A DNA stretch of 15,560 nucleotides from Thermoplasmata archaeon. GTDB lineage: Archaea > Thermoplasmatota > Thermoplasmata > Thermoplasmatales > Thermoplasmataceae. How positions within the stretch are numbered: the first letter of the stretch is position 1; each line of letters opens with the position of its first letter. The stretch covers positions 1 to 15,560 of the forward strand of contig JAKBGP010000028.1 in the NCBI GenBank assembly GCA_021833045.1, read 5' to 3'. Under the pieces are notes generated by a model. The model made no database searches and was not told where the DNA came from. It worked only from the letters and a program-made list of their open reading frames with translations. The position numbers and the translations under genes are program-made. Of this stretch, positions 1 through 7,171 are shown piece by piece.

Positions 1-625
1 AAAACCTCTTCCTGAAATCAGTGTAAGGTGCCGCCAATAGAGAAACGTCTATATCCTTTTCTTTCTCTTTTACGAAAGCATGAGGCACCACACTGAAATT
101 AATGGGAGATATATTTTTTCTGGAAAGCAGAAAGGGCCCATTGTATCTTCCATGTTGTTTTGAGTACTTGGACAAAAAATAATATTTCTTTACATTCCTC
201 TTGTCAAGTTTCCACTTCAGAAGCACGGTGCCCCTAAGTGATTCACGTTTAAAATAAATTGACGAATCCTTATATGCCCGGCGAATGAATGGGTCATCAT
301 GACCATCAATGAATACCATCCGGTCTTTTACCTTCTCAATTAGCGCGGGGTAATTCTGTTCGGGGTCGAACCACGGGGAATTAACAATGATGTGATCATA
401 AGAATCTGCGTCAATATCTTCCAATCTTCGGATGACATTATTGGTATCCCAACTTTGCACCAACCAGAATGGCCTCGCCTTTTCCACGAGTTCTCCTTCC
501 CTGTCATGAAGCCAGGTTTTGTATGGGTATTCATCAATCTTTACAGACGGGACTTTCTTCAGGCCAGAATATATCATATCACCTATACCATCCGGGTCCC
601 TGGTAGGTACATACAATATTTTCAT
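1..625 (-). CDS. Glycosyltransferase-like protein, 3' part cut off by the window edge
   Basis: An open frame runs from ATG at 625 to the window edge without a stop, giving 208 visible residues. The codon two before the ATG is a TAG, so this is the first possible start, and a GGTGA Shine-Dalgarno-like sequence lies 10 bases upstream. Residues 1-100 look like a Rossmann-type N-terminal half. Residues 107-128 contain DGHDDPF and YFKRES, matching the DVEDDF...YFKREL block of the intact protein at 4018-5046, and residues 175-208 also align with that protein. The missing C-terminus would therefore be expected to hold the glycosyl-transferase group-1-like (PF13524-type) domain. Probable role: a cytosolic, GT-B-like sugar transferase in surface glycan assembly. 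Donor and acceptor are unknown. It lies 142 bases downstream of the nucleotide-sugar operon on the same strand. Confidence 0.78.
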   Translation of the reverse strand, partial: MKILYVPTRDPDGIGDMIYSGLKKVPSVKIDEYPYKTWLHDREGELVEKARPFWLVQSWDTNNVIRRLEDIDADSYDHIIVNSPWFDPEQNYPALIEKVKDRMVFIDGHDDPFIRRAYKDSSIYFKRESLRGTVLLKWKLDKRNVKKYYFLSKYSKQHGRYNGPFLLSRKNISPINFSVVPHAFVKEKEKDIDVSLLAAPYTDFRKRF

Positions 626-767
626 ATGCTAAAATTCACCACTTGTCTATTTTCTGAAATCCAGTTGTTGTTTTTAATGTTAGGGTATTGACGTGGCCTC
701 AGTAAATTCAAAAGCCTGATAGAGGAAGAACTTGACATTAGCATGAGAGAGTAAAAATTTCCGGGAA

Positions 768-1712
768 TCATTTACCGCTAATTTCCTGCACTTTGCCTTG
801 CATGAAAGATATCATTTTTCTTATCCCCTCCTGCAGGGAATATTGTCTTGCCCATCCAAGTTCAATCAACTTTTTCACATCAGCCCCCCTCCTTAATGGA
901 TCATCTTCAGGCAGAGGCTTAAAGACTATATTGGAATGTGACTTTGTTTCCGAAATAATCAACTCTGCAAGATCTATTATTTTGATTTCCTCATCGCTGC
1001 CTATGTTGTAGACCTCCCCAGCCGTGCCTCTTTCCATCACCTTTAATATGCCGTTCACAGAATCTTTCACATATGTGAAAGACCTGGTCTGAGTCCCGTC
1101 TCCATAAACAGTAACGGGGGAATTTGACAGGCATTGCTTTATGAATCTGTCGACAACTCTCCCATAAAAGTCATCGCCCCTCATTCTCGGGCCATAAGTG
1201 TTAAAAAACCTTATTATGGTGGAATTTAAACCAAACTGCTTATGGTAGGCCATTACCAGGGCTTCACCATACCTTTTTCCCTCATCATACGGGGAACGGC
1301 TCCCGGTGGAACTTACCTTTCCAATATATCCTTCAGGTGTCGGGACCACGTCCGGTGTGCCATATACCTCGGAAGTTGATGCAAAGATATATTTTGAATT
1401 GCTTTCCAGGGCAATTTTAATTAGATTGTGATTGCCTTCACCATTGGCAAGTGCAACTTCCACGGGATAAGTTTCCCATTCTACCCTGCTTGCTCTGCTA
1501 GCTAGGTTGATAATGAGGCCGAATTTGTCATCCGTCCGATAATCTGAGATATCTGCCTTAACGAATTTCACTTTGTCAATGACATTATCAAGATTTGATA
1601 AGAGGCCGCTGGAAAGGTTATCAACGATGGTAAGCTGATGCCCCTGTTCTATGAGTCCTTCCGCAAGGTGCGAACCAAGAAAGCCAGCTCCACCTGCAAG
1701 TAGAATATTCAA
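768..1712 (-). CDS. NAD-dependent SDR epimerase/dehydratase, probable UDP-glucuronate decarboxylase (UDP-xylose synthase)
   Basis: This 314-residue extended SDR starts with the NAD-binding motif GGAGFLG (residues 7-13) and D31 at the end of beta-2. The active site shows STSEVYG (112-118, including T113 and E115) and YDEGK (Y142, K146). By hand alignment to human UXS1, R275 in the DDPLRR segment falls on the arginine needed for decarboxylation, and RMRGDD...GRVVDRF resembles the UXS family more than GalE or RmlB. Expected reaction: UDP-glucuronate to UDP-xylose and CO2. The start is a TTG directly after the dehydrogenase's TAA stop in the same frame, with a GGGAGG Shine-Dalgarno 6 bases upstream; no earlier start is possible. 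It is the last gene of a three-gene operon whose preceding enzyme would make its substrate. A UDP-sugar 4-epimerase is the main alternative. Confidence 0.85.
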   Translation of the reverse strand: MNILLAGGAGFLGSHLAEGLIEQGHQLTIVDNLSSGLLSNLDNVIDKVKFVKADISDYRTDDKFGLIINLASRASRVEWETYPVEVALANGEGNHNLIKIALESNSKYIFASTSEVYGTPDVVPTPEGYIGKVSSTGSRSPYDEGKRYGEALVMAYHKQFGLNSTIIRFFNTYGPRMRGDDFYGRVVDRFIKQCLSNSPVTVYGDGTQTRSFTYVKDSVNGILKVMERGTAGEVYNIGSDEEIKIIDLAELIISETKSHSNIVFKPLPEDDPLRRGADVKKLIELGWARQYSLQEGIRKMISFMQGKVQEISGK

Positions 1713-3008
1713 TTAGATCCTCCCAAAACCATGGTATTCGAATCCAAGTTTTTCTGCATGATCCCTGTTAATGATGGCCCTGGTGTCTATAATCAAGGGA
1801 TCCTGATTCATAAGCGATATGGCTTTTTCAAGGTCCATGTCCTTATATTCAGAATGATCTGTCATCAGTAACAGAATATCTGTATTTCTGATGGCATCAT
1901 ATTTGTCCTTTATTATCTCCTTTGATGCATCTAGTACCAGAGGATCAGTAAAATGAATTTCATATCCTTGGCGTTTCAGGTATTCTGCCACTTCGTAACA
2001 CGTTGTAAATCTGGTATCATTAGTGTCTCCCTTGAAGGCCACTCCCAAAATAGCAGTTTTTCGCCTATCTCCTGAAAATTGTCTAACAATATCGGCAACA
2101 TGTCGGGCGATCCCATAATTAACTGACTTTGCGGCTTCTACCATTTTCAGTGTGAGGTCGTTCCTTTTCATAAATGATTGAATGATGAATGGATCTTTAT
2201 TTAAGCAGGAACCGCCCACGCCGGGACCCGGCTTGAGTAAACCCGAGTTTCTTGGATAATCTTCTTTGGCTGCATTTATGAGCTCTATCACATCTACTCC
2301 CACTTTTTCCGACATCAGAGCAATCTCATTCGTAAGCCCGAGGAAGACAAATCTTGAGTAATTATCAACCATTTTCACCATTTCGGCAGTTGTGGGCGAT
2401 GATACGGGTACCAATTTTCCTCCAAGTTCTGATAAAATGGAGGTTGCAATTAAAAAACTCCTTTGATCTGTTGCACCGATGATCTTTGGCAGAGTCTTGA
2501 AGTCCCTGATGGCTTGGCCTTCTATCATCCTTTCAGGTGAGAATACTAGACCTACATCTTCCGGGACCTTGAATCCAAAGCTCTCCACCAGAGATTTTAC
2601 CCGGCCCATTGTTGTGCCCGGTGGAACTGTTGATTTGAGCATAATCACGTCTTTAGATTGAAGCGATCCCCTTAGAAGTGTGATTGCAGAATCGAGTTGC
2701 GAAAAATCTATGGCTTCTGTTTCAATATTATAAGGTGTTCCTACGGTAATGATCTTCACACCGTAGTTTCTCAAATCCTTTATGTCAGCCGTTAAAGACA
2801 ATTTTTTGTTCAGCAGTGCTTCTGAAAGCAATTCAGGGAGTCCGGGTTCACTGACTGTTTCAGCCCCACTTTTGATTGCTTCAATTTTTTGGAAGTCATT
2901 GTCGAAACCAATTACATCAAACGCGTTGCAGAGAAGTGTTGCTAAGGGTAATCCCACATATCCTAAACCTACAACTGAAATTCTCAATTTGCCCGCTTCT
3001 GGATTCAC
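1713..3008 (-). CDS. Nucleotide-sugar (UDP-glucose/UDP-N-acetylhexosamine) 6-dehydrogenase
   Basis: This 431-residue protein has the full UGDH/MDH architecture. The N-terminal NAD domain carries GLGYVG (14-19). KSTVPPGTT (125-133) is followed by FSPERMIEG (156-164), a central helical region with K212 and N216, and the catalytic cysteine C268 in GPGVGGSCLNKDP. A C-terminal UDP-binding domain begins near residue 318 (AILGVAFKGDTNDTR). It oxidises a UDP-sugar C6 alcohol to the carboxylate with 2 NAD+. The SPERMIEG segment recalls UDP-ManNAc/UDP-GlcNAc dehydrogenases as well as UGDH, so sequence alone does not fix the substrate. The neighbouring UXS-like decarboxylase argues for UDP-glucose. The start is a GTG that overlaps the upstream nucleotidyltransferase stop by 4 bases (GTGA), implying translational coupling. 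Confidence 0.9.
   Translation of the reverse strand: MNPEAGKLRISVVGLGYVGLPLATLLCNAFDVIGFDNDFQKIEAIKSGAETVSEPGLPELLSEALLNKKLSLTADIKDLRNYGVKIITVGTPYNIETEAIDFSQLDSAITLLRGSLQSKDVIMLKSTVPPGTTMGRVKSLVESFGFKVPEDVGLVFSPERMIEGQAIRDFKTLPKIIGATDQRSFLIATSILSELGGKLVPVSSPTTAEMVKMVDNYSRFVFLGLTNEIALMSEKVGVDVIELINAAKEDYPRNSGLLKPGPGVGGSCLNKDPFIIQSFMKRNDLTLKMVEAAKSVNYGIARHVADIVRQFSGDRRKTAILGVAFKGDTNDTRFTTCYEVAEYLKRQGYEIHFTDPLVLDASKEIIKDKYDAIRNTDILLLMTDHSEYKDMDLEKAISLMNQDPLIIDTRAIINRDHAEKLGFEYHGFGRI
1719..1724 (-). promoter_or_regulatory. Shine-Dalgarno for the TTG-started SDR gene
   Basis: On the minus strand GGGAGG lies inside the last codons of the dehydrogenase gene, 6 bases before the TTG start. It supports independent re-initiation at a weak start codon placed directly after a TAA stop. 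Confidence 0.7.
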
Positions 3009-3742
3009 GGTGGCACAACCCCCTGGTTATTGATGAGGAATTCCTCAGTTTTGAGGTAAGAATCCATGGTCCCCACATCCCACCAATACTTTATCTTATT
3101 AACTGCCCCATACAGTTTTCCTTCCTTTGCAAGTCTCGGGAATAGTTCATTTTCAAGTTTGAATTTTCTTGGAACAAGATAATCGCTACGGTTTTCGATT
3201 AGTTTCTTATCGAAAACATAGAATCCGGTATTTACCAAAACTTCTCCGGATAAGCTAGAAGGTTTCTTCTCATCAAAACTGGAAATTCTACCGTCATTAT
3301 CTAACTTAATCTGTCCAAACCTCTTTGCACTTTCCTTATCAGCTAAGGAAAATACGCTCAAGGTTACGGTTGCATTGTGTTGTTTGTGCGTCTCCCATAT
3401 TTCTGAATAATCAATATCTGTAACAATATCCCCATTCATGACCAGCGCATCATCTGAAATGCCAATCTGCTCCAGTGATAATGACAGATCTCCACCTGTT
3501 TCCCAACCAAGTGCCCTTATAACCTCAACATTTGAAAGTTCTACGCTGTCAACATATCTTTCAATGGTCTCTAAATGCTGGGAAGCTATGATATAATGTT
3601 TGGTAACTGGAAGTTTTTCCATATTTTTGAAAAGGTAACTCAGGACGGGTTTTCCCCTAACCGGAAGAAGTACTTTGGGGATGTAGTTGGACAAGGGCCT
3701 CATACGTGTGCCCGAGCCAGCGGCTAAAATAATAGATATCAT
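3005..3742 (-). CDS. Sugar-1-phosphate nucleotidyltransferase
   Basis: A 245-residue nucleotidyltransferase-fold protein. It begins with the signature LAAGSGTRMRPL (6-17) and IPKVLLPV (21-28, K23). The metal-binding aspartate D105 lies in NGDIV, and WWDVGT is near the C-terminus. There is no C-terminal left-handed beta-helix, so this is a stand-alone transferase domain of the GalU/RmlA/GCD1-like class. It would activate a hexose- or heptose-1-phosphate with UTP, dTTP or GTP. As first gene of the operon with a UDP-sugar dehydrogenase and decarboxylase, UDP-glucose synthesis is the simplest reading. A GDP-heptose or GDP-mannose enzyme (HddC-like) remains possible given the phosphoheptose isomerase further right. 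Start ATG at 3742 has GGTAGGAG just upstream, unlike the leaderless single genes nearby. Confidence 0.88.
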   Translation of the reverse strand: MISIILAAGSGTRMRPLSNYIPKVLLPVRGKPVLSYLFKNMEKLPVTKHYIIASQHLETIERYVDSVELSNVEVIRALGWETGGDLSLSLEQIGISDDALVMNGDIVTDIDYSEIWETHKQHNATVTLSVFSLADKESAKRFGQIKLDNDGRISSFDEKKPSSLSGEVLVNTGFYVFDKKLIENRSDYLVPRKFKLENELFPRLAKEGKLYGAVNKIKYWWDVGTMDSYLKTEEFLINNQGVVPP

Positions 3743-3781
3743 TGCACTCCTACCCCAATAAGAAGCCTCTGAAAATAAAGG

Positions 3782-3788
3782 TATAAAA
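3782..3788 (-). promoter_or_regulatory. Candidate TATA box of the nucleotide-sugar operon
   Basis: TTTTATA on the minus strand lies 40 bases before the nucleotidyltransferase ATG. This would give a short leader containing the GGTAGGAG ribosome site. An alternative AT-rich stretch lies at 3770-3779. A perfect 10-base palindrome (3805-3814) sits just upstream. Confidence 0.4.
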
Positions 3789-4000
3789 CCATTAATTGGG
3801 AATTATTCCGGAATCTTAAAATTTACCGCGAAGTAGAATCATATTGGAATTCACCTTGTCATCTTTTATTCTGCACGTTATAATTATTTTCCCACTTTAA
3901 AATGAAAAGATTTTTCTAAATTCTCAGTGAAAACAAAAAATGGCTAATACAAGTAATGTTTTTCTCAAGTGAAATTGAATAATCATGCATCCCAACTGAT

Positions 4001-4009
4001 GGGGGGGAG
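4001..4009 (+). promoter_or_regulatory. G-rich ribosome binding site of the TTG-started gene at 4018
   Basis: Seven Gs followed by AG give GGGGGAG, ending 8 bases before TTG at 4018. A TGA at 3997 in the same frame excludes any longer protein, and the paralogue at 625 also begins MKIL. The Shine-Dalgarno therefore supports the TTG start. The rest of the intergenic interval (3743-4017) contains divergent promoter sequence and no gene that I can see. Confidence 0.65.
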
Positions 4010-4017
4010 ATACGGCT

Positions 4018-5046
4018 TTGAAGATCCTATTACATAGTATACAGAAAAACCACTATATTTACGAGGGATTAAGGGATAATAATTCAGTCAGTGGACTAGT
4101 TAGCTATCTTCCGCAAGTCATACGGAAAGGATACGGGGACCTTGCCGACACTTATGATTCGAATACACTCCTCGATGCATTGGACGATTTTGATCTCATC
4201 GTCTTCAGTGCCAGGTCATTTTATGATCCTAACTTCCAAAAAATATTGAACCACAAAAGCTCCTCTTTAAAGGTTTTTTTTGATGTTGAAGATGATTTTC
4301 TTGTCAGGAATATCCATAAAGACAACAACATTTCGTACTATTTCAAAAGAGAATTATTCACTAACCTGCCGACCTTTTACACCCTAAAATGGTATTTAAG
4401 ACACCTTTACGGGTCCCAGATACTCCCTCCGATTCATCGCAAAATTGGAATTCCCAAAAATCTGTTGCAATCTTTGCCATATAAAATTGCATCGGCCAAT
4501 AAAATAGATAAAAAACTCCGACCTTTCCCACTCACAATTCAACCGGTTCAGAAATTTGTGAAAAGTCCAGATGATGAGAGGAAAAATGACATATTCTTCT
4601 GCCTCAGCCTTAAAACAATTGGAGAAAGGCACCAGTACTTTTCTTACATTACACATTGGCTAGAAGAAGAAAAGGGGAGTCTCACCGGTATTGTTTCAGA
4701 TGGAGGATTAACCAAGGAAACCTACCTAACTGGACTTTCCAGATCTAAGGCAGGAATTTCAGTTAGAGGCATGGGCATGGATACTGATCGATATTGGGAA
4801 ACTGCGTGCTATGGAGCCATATTATTTTCCCAAAGGGTACCTATACTGATTGAGGATAATTTTGTTGACGGCGAATCAGCCATTTTCATAAATAATCCAG
4901 ATGATTTGAGAAACAAGTTTAGAAAGCTGGTGGTTCAGAGTGATGAATGGAAAGAAATTGCTAAGAAGGGACAGAAATTATTCATGGATAAACATGTTCC
5001 GGTAAAAAGGATCCAGCACTCAATACTGGATGTCATCAAAATCTAA
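4018..5046 (+). CDS. Glycosyltransferase-like protein (PF13524-type C-terminal domain)
   Basis: This 342-residue protein has an N-terminal Rossmann-like half with DVEDDF (89-94) and YFKREL (108-113). Its C-terminal half shows the pattern of glycosyl-transferase group-1 domain 2: RGMGMDTDRYWETACYGAIL (residues 250-269), then ILIEDNFVDGESAIF (276-290) and a DLRNKFRKLV helix. The YFKRE and RYWE-x-ACYGA blocks recur in a family of surface-polysaccharide transferases. It likely transfers a sugar from a nucleotide donor to a glycan in the cytosol, with specificity unknown. No signal peptide or membrane helix is seen. It is a paralogue of the truncated gene at 1-625 and is transcribed divergently from the nucleotide-sugar operon. 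The start is TTG with a strong G-rich ribosome site. Confidence 0.78.
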   Translation: MKILLHSIQKNHYIYEGLRDNNSVSGLVSYLPQVIRKGYGDLADTYDSNTLLDALDDFDLIVFSARSFYDPNFQKILNHKSSSLKVFFDVEDDFLVRNIHKDNNISYYFKRELFTNLPTFYTLKWYLRHLYGSQILPPIHRKIGIPKNLLQSLPYKIASANKIDKKLRPFPLTIQPVQKFVKSPDDERKNDIFFCLSLKTIGERHQYFSYITHWLEEEKGSLTGIVSDGGLTKETYLTGLSRSKAGISVRGMGMDTDRYWETACYGAILFSQRVPILIEDNFVDGESAIFINNPDDLRNKFRKLVVQSDEWKEIAKKGQKLFMDKHVPVKRIQHSILDVIKI

Positions 5047-5084
5047 ATTGGATTTTATGTGAATAATCAACTAGAATCCATTAG

Positions 5085-5111
5085 TTTTTTCCAAAGGCAA
5101 CTTAACTTTTT
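5085..5111 (+). terminator. T-rich stretches, likely archaeal transcription end
   Basis: T6 at 5085-5090 and T5 at 5107-5111 lie 39 to 65 bases after the stop of the 4018-5046 gene, in the short gap before the convergent gene. Archaeal termination commonly uses U-tracts without a stem. Confidence 0.4.
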
Positions 5112-5117
5112 CGCGTA

Positions 5118-6221
5118 TTACTTTTGAAATAAAAGTTCAATCAAGCTCTGTGCCACGCTGCGATAGTTTAAATTCATAAGCAATTTGTTTCTCATTAATT
5201 CCAGATCGTCCGTCTGACTGCCTTGGATCCAGTTCTGGATGTGGCCAACAGATTCGCCTATATTATTCAGATTAGCTATCAGGTGGGTTTTTCCTGTAAT
5301 TTCCTGAAAAGGTTGAAGATATGTCAAAACAGGCGTATAACTTATAAGATTCTCTACAGGCACCATTTCGAAGTTTCCATTATATTGTGGGGCTAATGTA
5401 AATACTGCTTCTGAGTACAGCCTAAATAAGTCCTTTCGGGAAATACCGTTGTGAAACTCTATCTTTCCGTTAATACGTTCTTCAAGATTGCGTGACATGG
5501 CTTCATTTCCAAAACTATGAAGCTCAAAGTCCGCTAATCTCCTGTTCAACAGGTTTAAAATCTGTGCTGTTTCCTCAAGCCTGGTATCGTAAATTCCACT
5601 GAGGTAAAGGACGATCTTATTGCGAGAGTTAAATTTAATTGAAGTTGGGAATTCCTCCTCAAAAATAGGATTGTAGACAATACCCTGGCACGGAATGTTA
5701 TGTATCCTAGTTAACAGGAGTGCCGTCCAAAGGCTTTGTGCAATAGTCTTGTGGCCTTTAAGGCAGGCTATATATTCCCCGAGAAACCTTTCCTGGAAAT
5801 ATGAAGGAAAAAATCCTCTGTACAACTTCCTGATTGTTTTCTTTAATCTTGGAATATAAGGCCATTCCACATATTGCTTGAAGTATAGGCTAGCTCCATT
5901 GAAATAATGAACCCACATGAATACATTATCATTTCTGACTTTTCCCAATTCTGTGGTGAATTTGTATTCATCCAGGCCAACGAATTTTCCATCCTGCTTG
6001 AGAAGTCCCGGCAGTTCATCATACTTCACTAATTCAGTTTTTATGCCATATCCATCCGGGATATTGCTCGTGCCGTCAGCACTTAATTCTACAATTCTTA
6101 CTTCGTACCCAAATTCATTGAGGCCTTTTGTCAAATATTTAAAATTATAATGGATGTTGTTAAACCTGTTATTTTGCTTTGGCATAAGAAGAGTGATATC
6201 TTTGGAAGAATTCATTCCCAT
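5118..6221 (-). CDS. GT-B glycosyltransferase (group 1-like)
   Basis: A 367-residue protein with a two-domain GT-B layout. The N-terminal half begins ITLLMPKQNNRFNNIHYNF and continues as a Rossmann fold. The C-terminal half starts near residue 205 with KIVLYLSGIYDTRLEETAQ and passes through RISRKDLF-like and FTLAPQYNGNFE segments. FEMVPVENLISYTPVLTYL occupies the place where GT4 enzymes carry the E-x7-E donor-binding motif, here in a diverged form. It probably transfers a sugar from a nucleotide-sugar donor onto a surface glycan. Start: ATG at 6221; a second ATG two codons later (6215) is an alternative. No Shine-Dalgarno is seen, and an AT-rich box 23-34 bases upstream suggests a leaderless message. 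It lies downstream of the acetyltransferase on the same strand, with a 64-base gap. Confidence 0.7.
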   Translation of the reverse strand: MGMNSSKDITLLMPKQNNRFNNIHYNFKYLTKGLNEFGYEVRIVELSADGTSNIPDGYGIKTELVKYDELPGLLKQDGKFVGLDEYKFTTELGKVRNDNVFMWVHYFNGASLYFKQYVEWPYIPRLKKTIRKLYRGFFPSYFQERFLGEYIACLKGHKTIAQSLWTALLLTRIHNIPCQGIVYNPIFEEEFPTSIKFNSRNKIVLYLSGIYDTRLEETAQILNLLNRRLADFELHSFGNEAMSRNLEERINGKIEFHNGISRKDLFRLYSEAVFTLAPQYNGNFEMVPVENLISYTPVLTYLQPFQEITGKTHLIANLNNIGESVGHIQNWIQGSQTDDLELMRNKLLMNLNYRSVAQSLIELLFQK

Positions 6222-6243
6222 TTAATTGAAATGTGGAGAGATT

Positions 6244-6255
6244 ATTAAAAATATT
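6244..6255 (-). promoter_or_regulatory. Candidate TATA box for the GT-B gene
   Basis: AATATTTTTAAT on the minus strand lies 23-34 bases before the ATG at 6221, the right place for a leaderless archaeal promoter. Its T5 could also help end the acetyltransferase transcript. Confidence 0.45.
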
Positions 6256-6285
6256 ACACAGAAATCAACAGCTGGATCTTGAGAT

Positions 6286-7023
6286 TCAACCATTGATGGC
6301 GTGATCAAGGAATTCCGTACTTTCCTGCAAATTTTCCGAAGTCAGATGTTTTTCAATTGACATAACAGTTAAATCATCAAGGTCCCACCATGAAAGTTTC
6401 TTCAGTTTTTGGATTATATTTGGTGGAAAACGGTATTTAAGGAGTTTTGCAGGACTGCCCACGTAAACCCCAAAATCCTCCAGGTCTTTTGTAACTATTG
6501 ATCCGGCCCCTATTACACAGCCATTTCCAATTTTTATATCCCCAATTATAGTAACGTCATCTCCAATCCATACGTCACTTCCGATTGATATTTTGTATGT
6601 CTTTTTCCCTCTTGAACTTTCAAATGGAAATGTAGTCAGGGAATTAAGTGAATGTCCCGATGAGCCAATAAATTTCAAATTCTGCCCTATTGACGTATAA
6701 TTGCCTATGTGTATGAGGGTTTCCAGGGATACGTGATGACAGTCTATCATATTTGCACAATAAGATCTACGCCCAATATTAGTTACATTCAACTCACCCG
6801 GTGCCTTTGAAAAATAGATTGGATTGCCCCAAGTCTGATGAAATGCTTTTTTCCACATGGATAACATAATACGGTTGTAGAGGCCTGGCAAATATGTATT
6901 TATAAGATTGAAGGCGAATTTTTTTGATTTCCGCCGTGATCGTTTTATGCCTCTTTCGAACTTATCAATGTTCGAATTGTCAATAACGGGAAAAGGTTGA
7001 GATTTGATAGTTTGTAAGTCCAA
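6286..7023 (-). CDS. Hexapeptide-repeat (CatB/XAT-like) acetyltransferase
   Basis: This 245-residue protein carries hexapeptide repeats of a left-handed beta-helix, for example IGNYTSIGQNLKFIG, SIGSDVWIGDDVTIIG and IKIGNGCVIGAGSIV. These are followed by the typical closing VYVGSPAKLLKYRFP. GHSLNSLTTFPF (near residues 128-139) corresponds to the catalytic-His and PF loop of xenobiotic/sugar O-acetyltransferases. WWD after the helix is also common in this group. It would acetylate a hydroxyl or amino group on a sugar using acetyl-CoA. The N-terminal 65 residues, rich in basic residues (KRSRRKSKK), precede the helix and have no obvious match. The start is TTG at 7023 with GAGGAG only 2 bases away, so the exact start is uncertain. 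The context of transferases and a methyltransferase suggests decoration of the glycan. Confidence 0.85.
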   Translation of the reverse strand: MDLQTIKSQPFPVIDNSNIDKFERGIKRSRRKSKKFAFNLINTYLPGLYNRIMLSMWKKAFHQTWGNPIYFSKAPGELNVTNIGRRSYCANMIDCHHVSLETLIHIGNYTSIGQNLKFIGSSGHSLNSLTTFPFESSRGKKTYKISIGSDVWIGDDVTIIGDIKIGNGCVIGAGSIVTKDLEDFGVYVGSPAKLLKYRFPPNIIQKLKKLSWWDLDDLTVMSIEKHLTSENLQESTEFLDHAING

Positions 7024-7049
7024 TGCTCCTCTTAATTTGAAAGTTGAGC

Positions 7050-7058
7050 ATATATTAA
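7050..7058 (-). promoter_or_regulatory. Candidate TATA box for the acetyltransferase gene
   Basis: TTAATATAT on the minus strand begins 27 bases upstream of the TTG start, implying a very short or absent leader. Confidence 0.5.
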
Positions 7059-7140
7059 GCAGTTATTAGCTTGTATTTATGTATGTGAAAGTGAAGAAGC
7101 GGTTATGTCGAGAAACTTAAGTTAACCGCAAAAAATATGC

Positions 7141-7149
7141 CTTATTTTA
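7141..7149 (+). promoter_or_regulatory. Candidate TATA box for the GT4 gene at 7172
   Basis: CTTATTTTA lies 23-31 bases before the ATG, with no Shine-Dalgarno between, consistent with a leaderless transcript. Inverted repeats lie just upstream at 7099-7129. Confidence 0.5.
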
Positions 7150-7171
7150 CAGTTATGTACTTGAATAAAAA

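Noticed and set aside
392..691. 99-residue plus-strand open frame
   Set aside because: It lies mostly antisense to the truncated transferase at 1-625, whose translation matches the paralogue at 4018; the 99-residue product has no recognisable motif.
3743..4017. Searched the divergent gap for a small RNA, tRNA or small gene
   Set aside because: No cloverleaf, no credible start-to-stop frame with a ribosome site, and only promoter-like sequence was seen.
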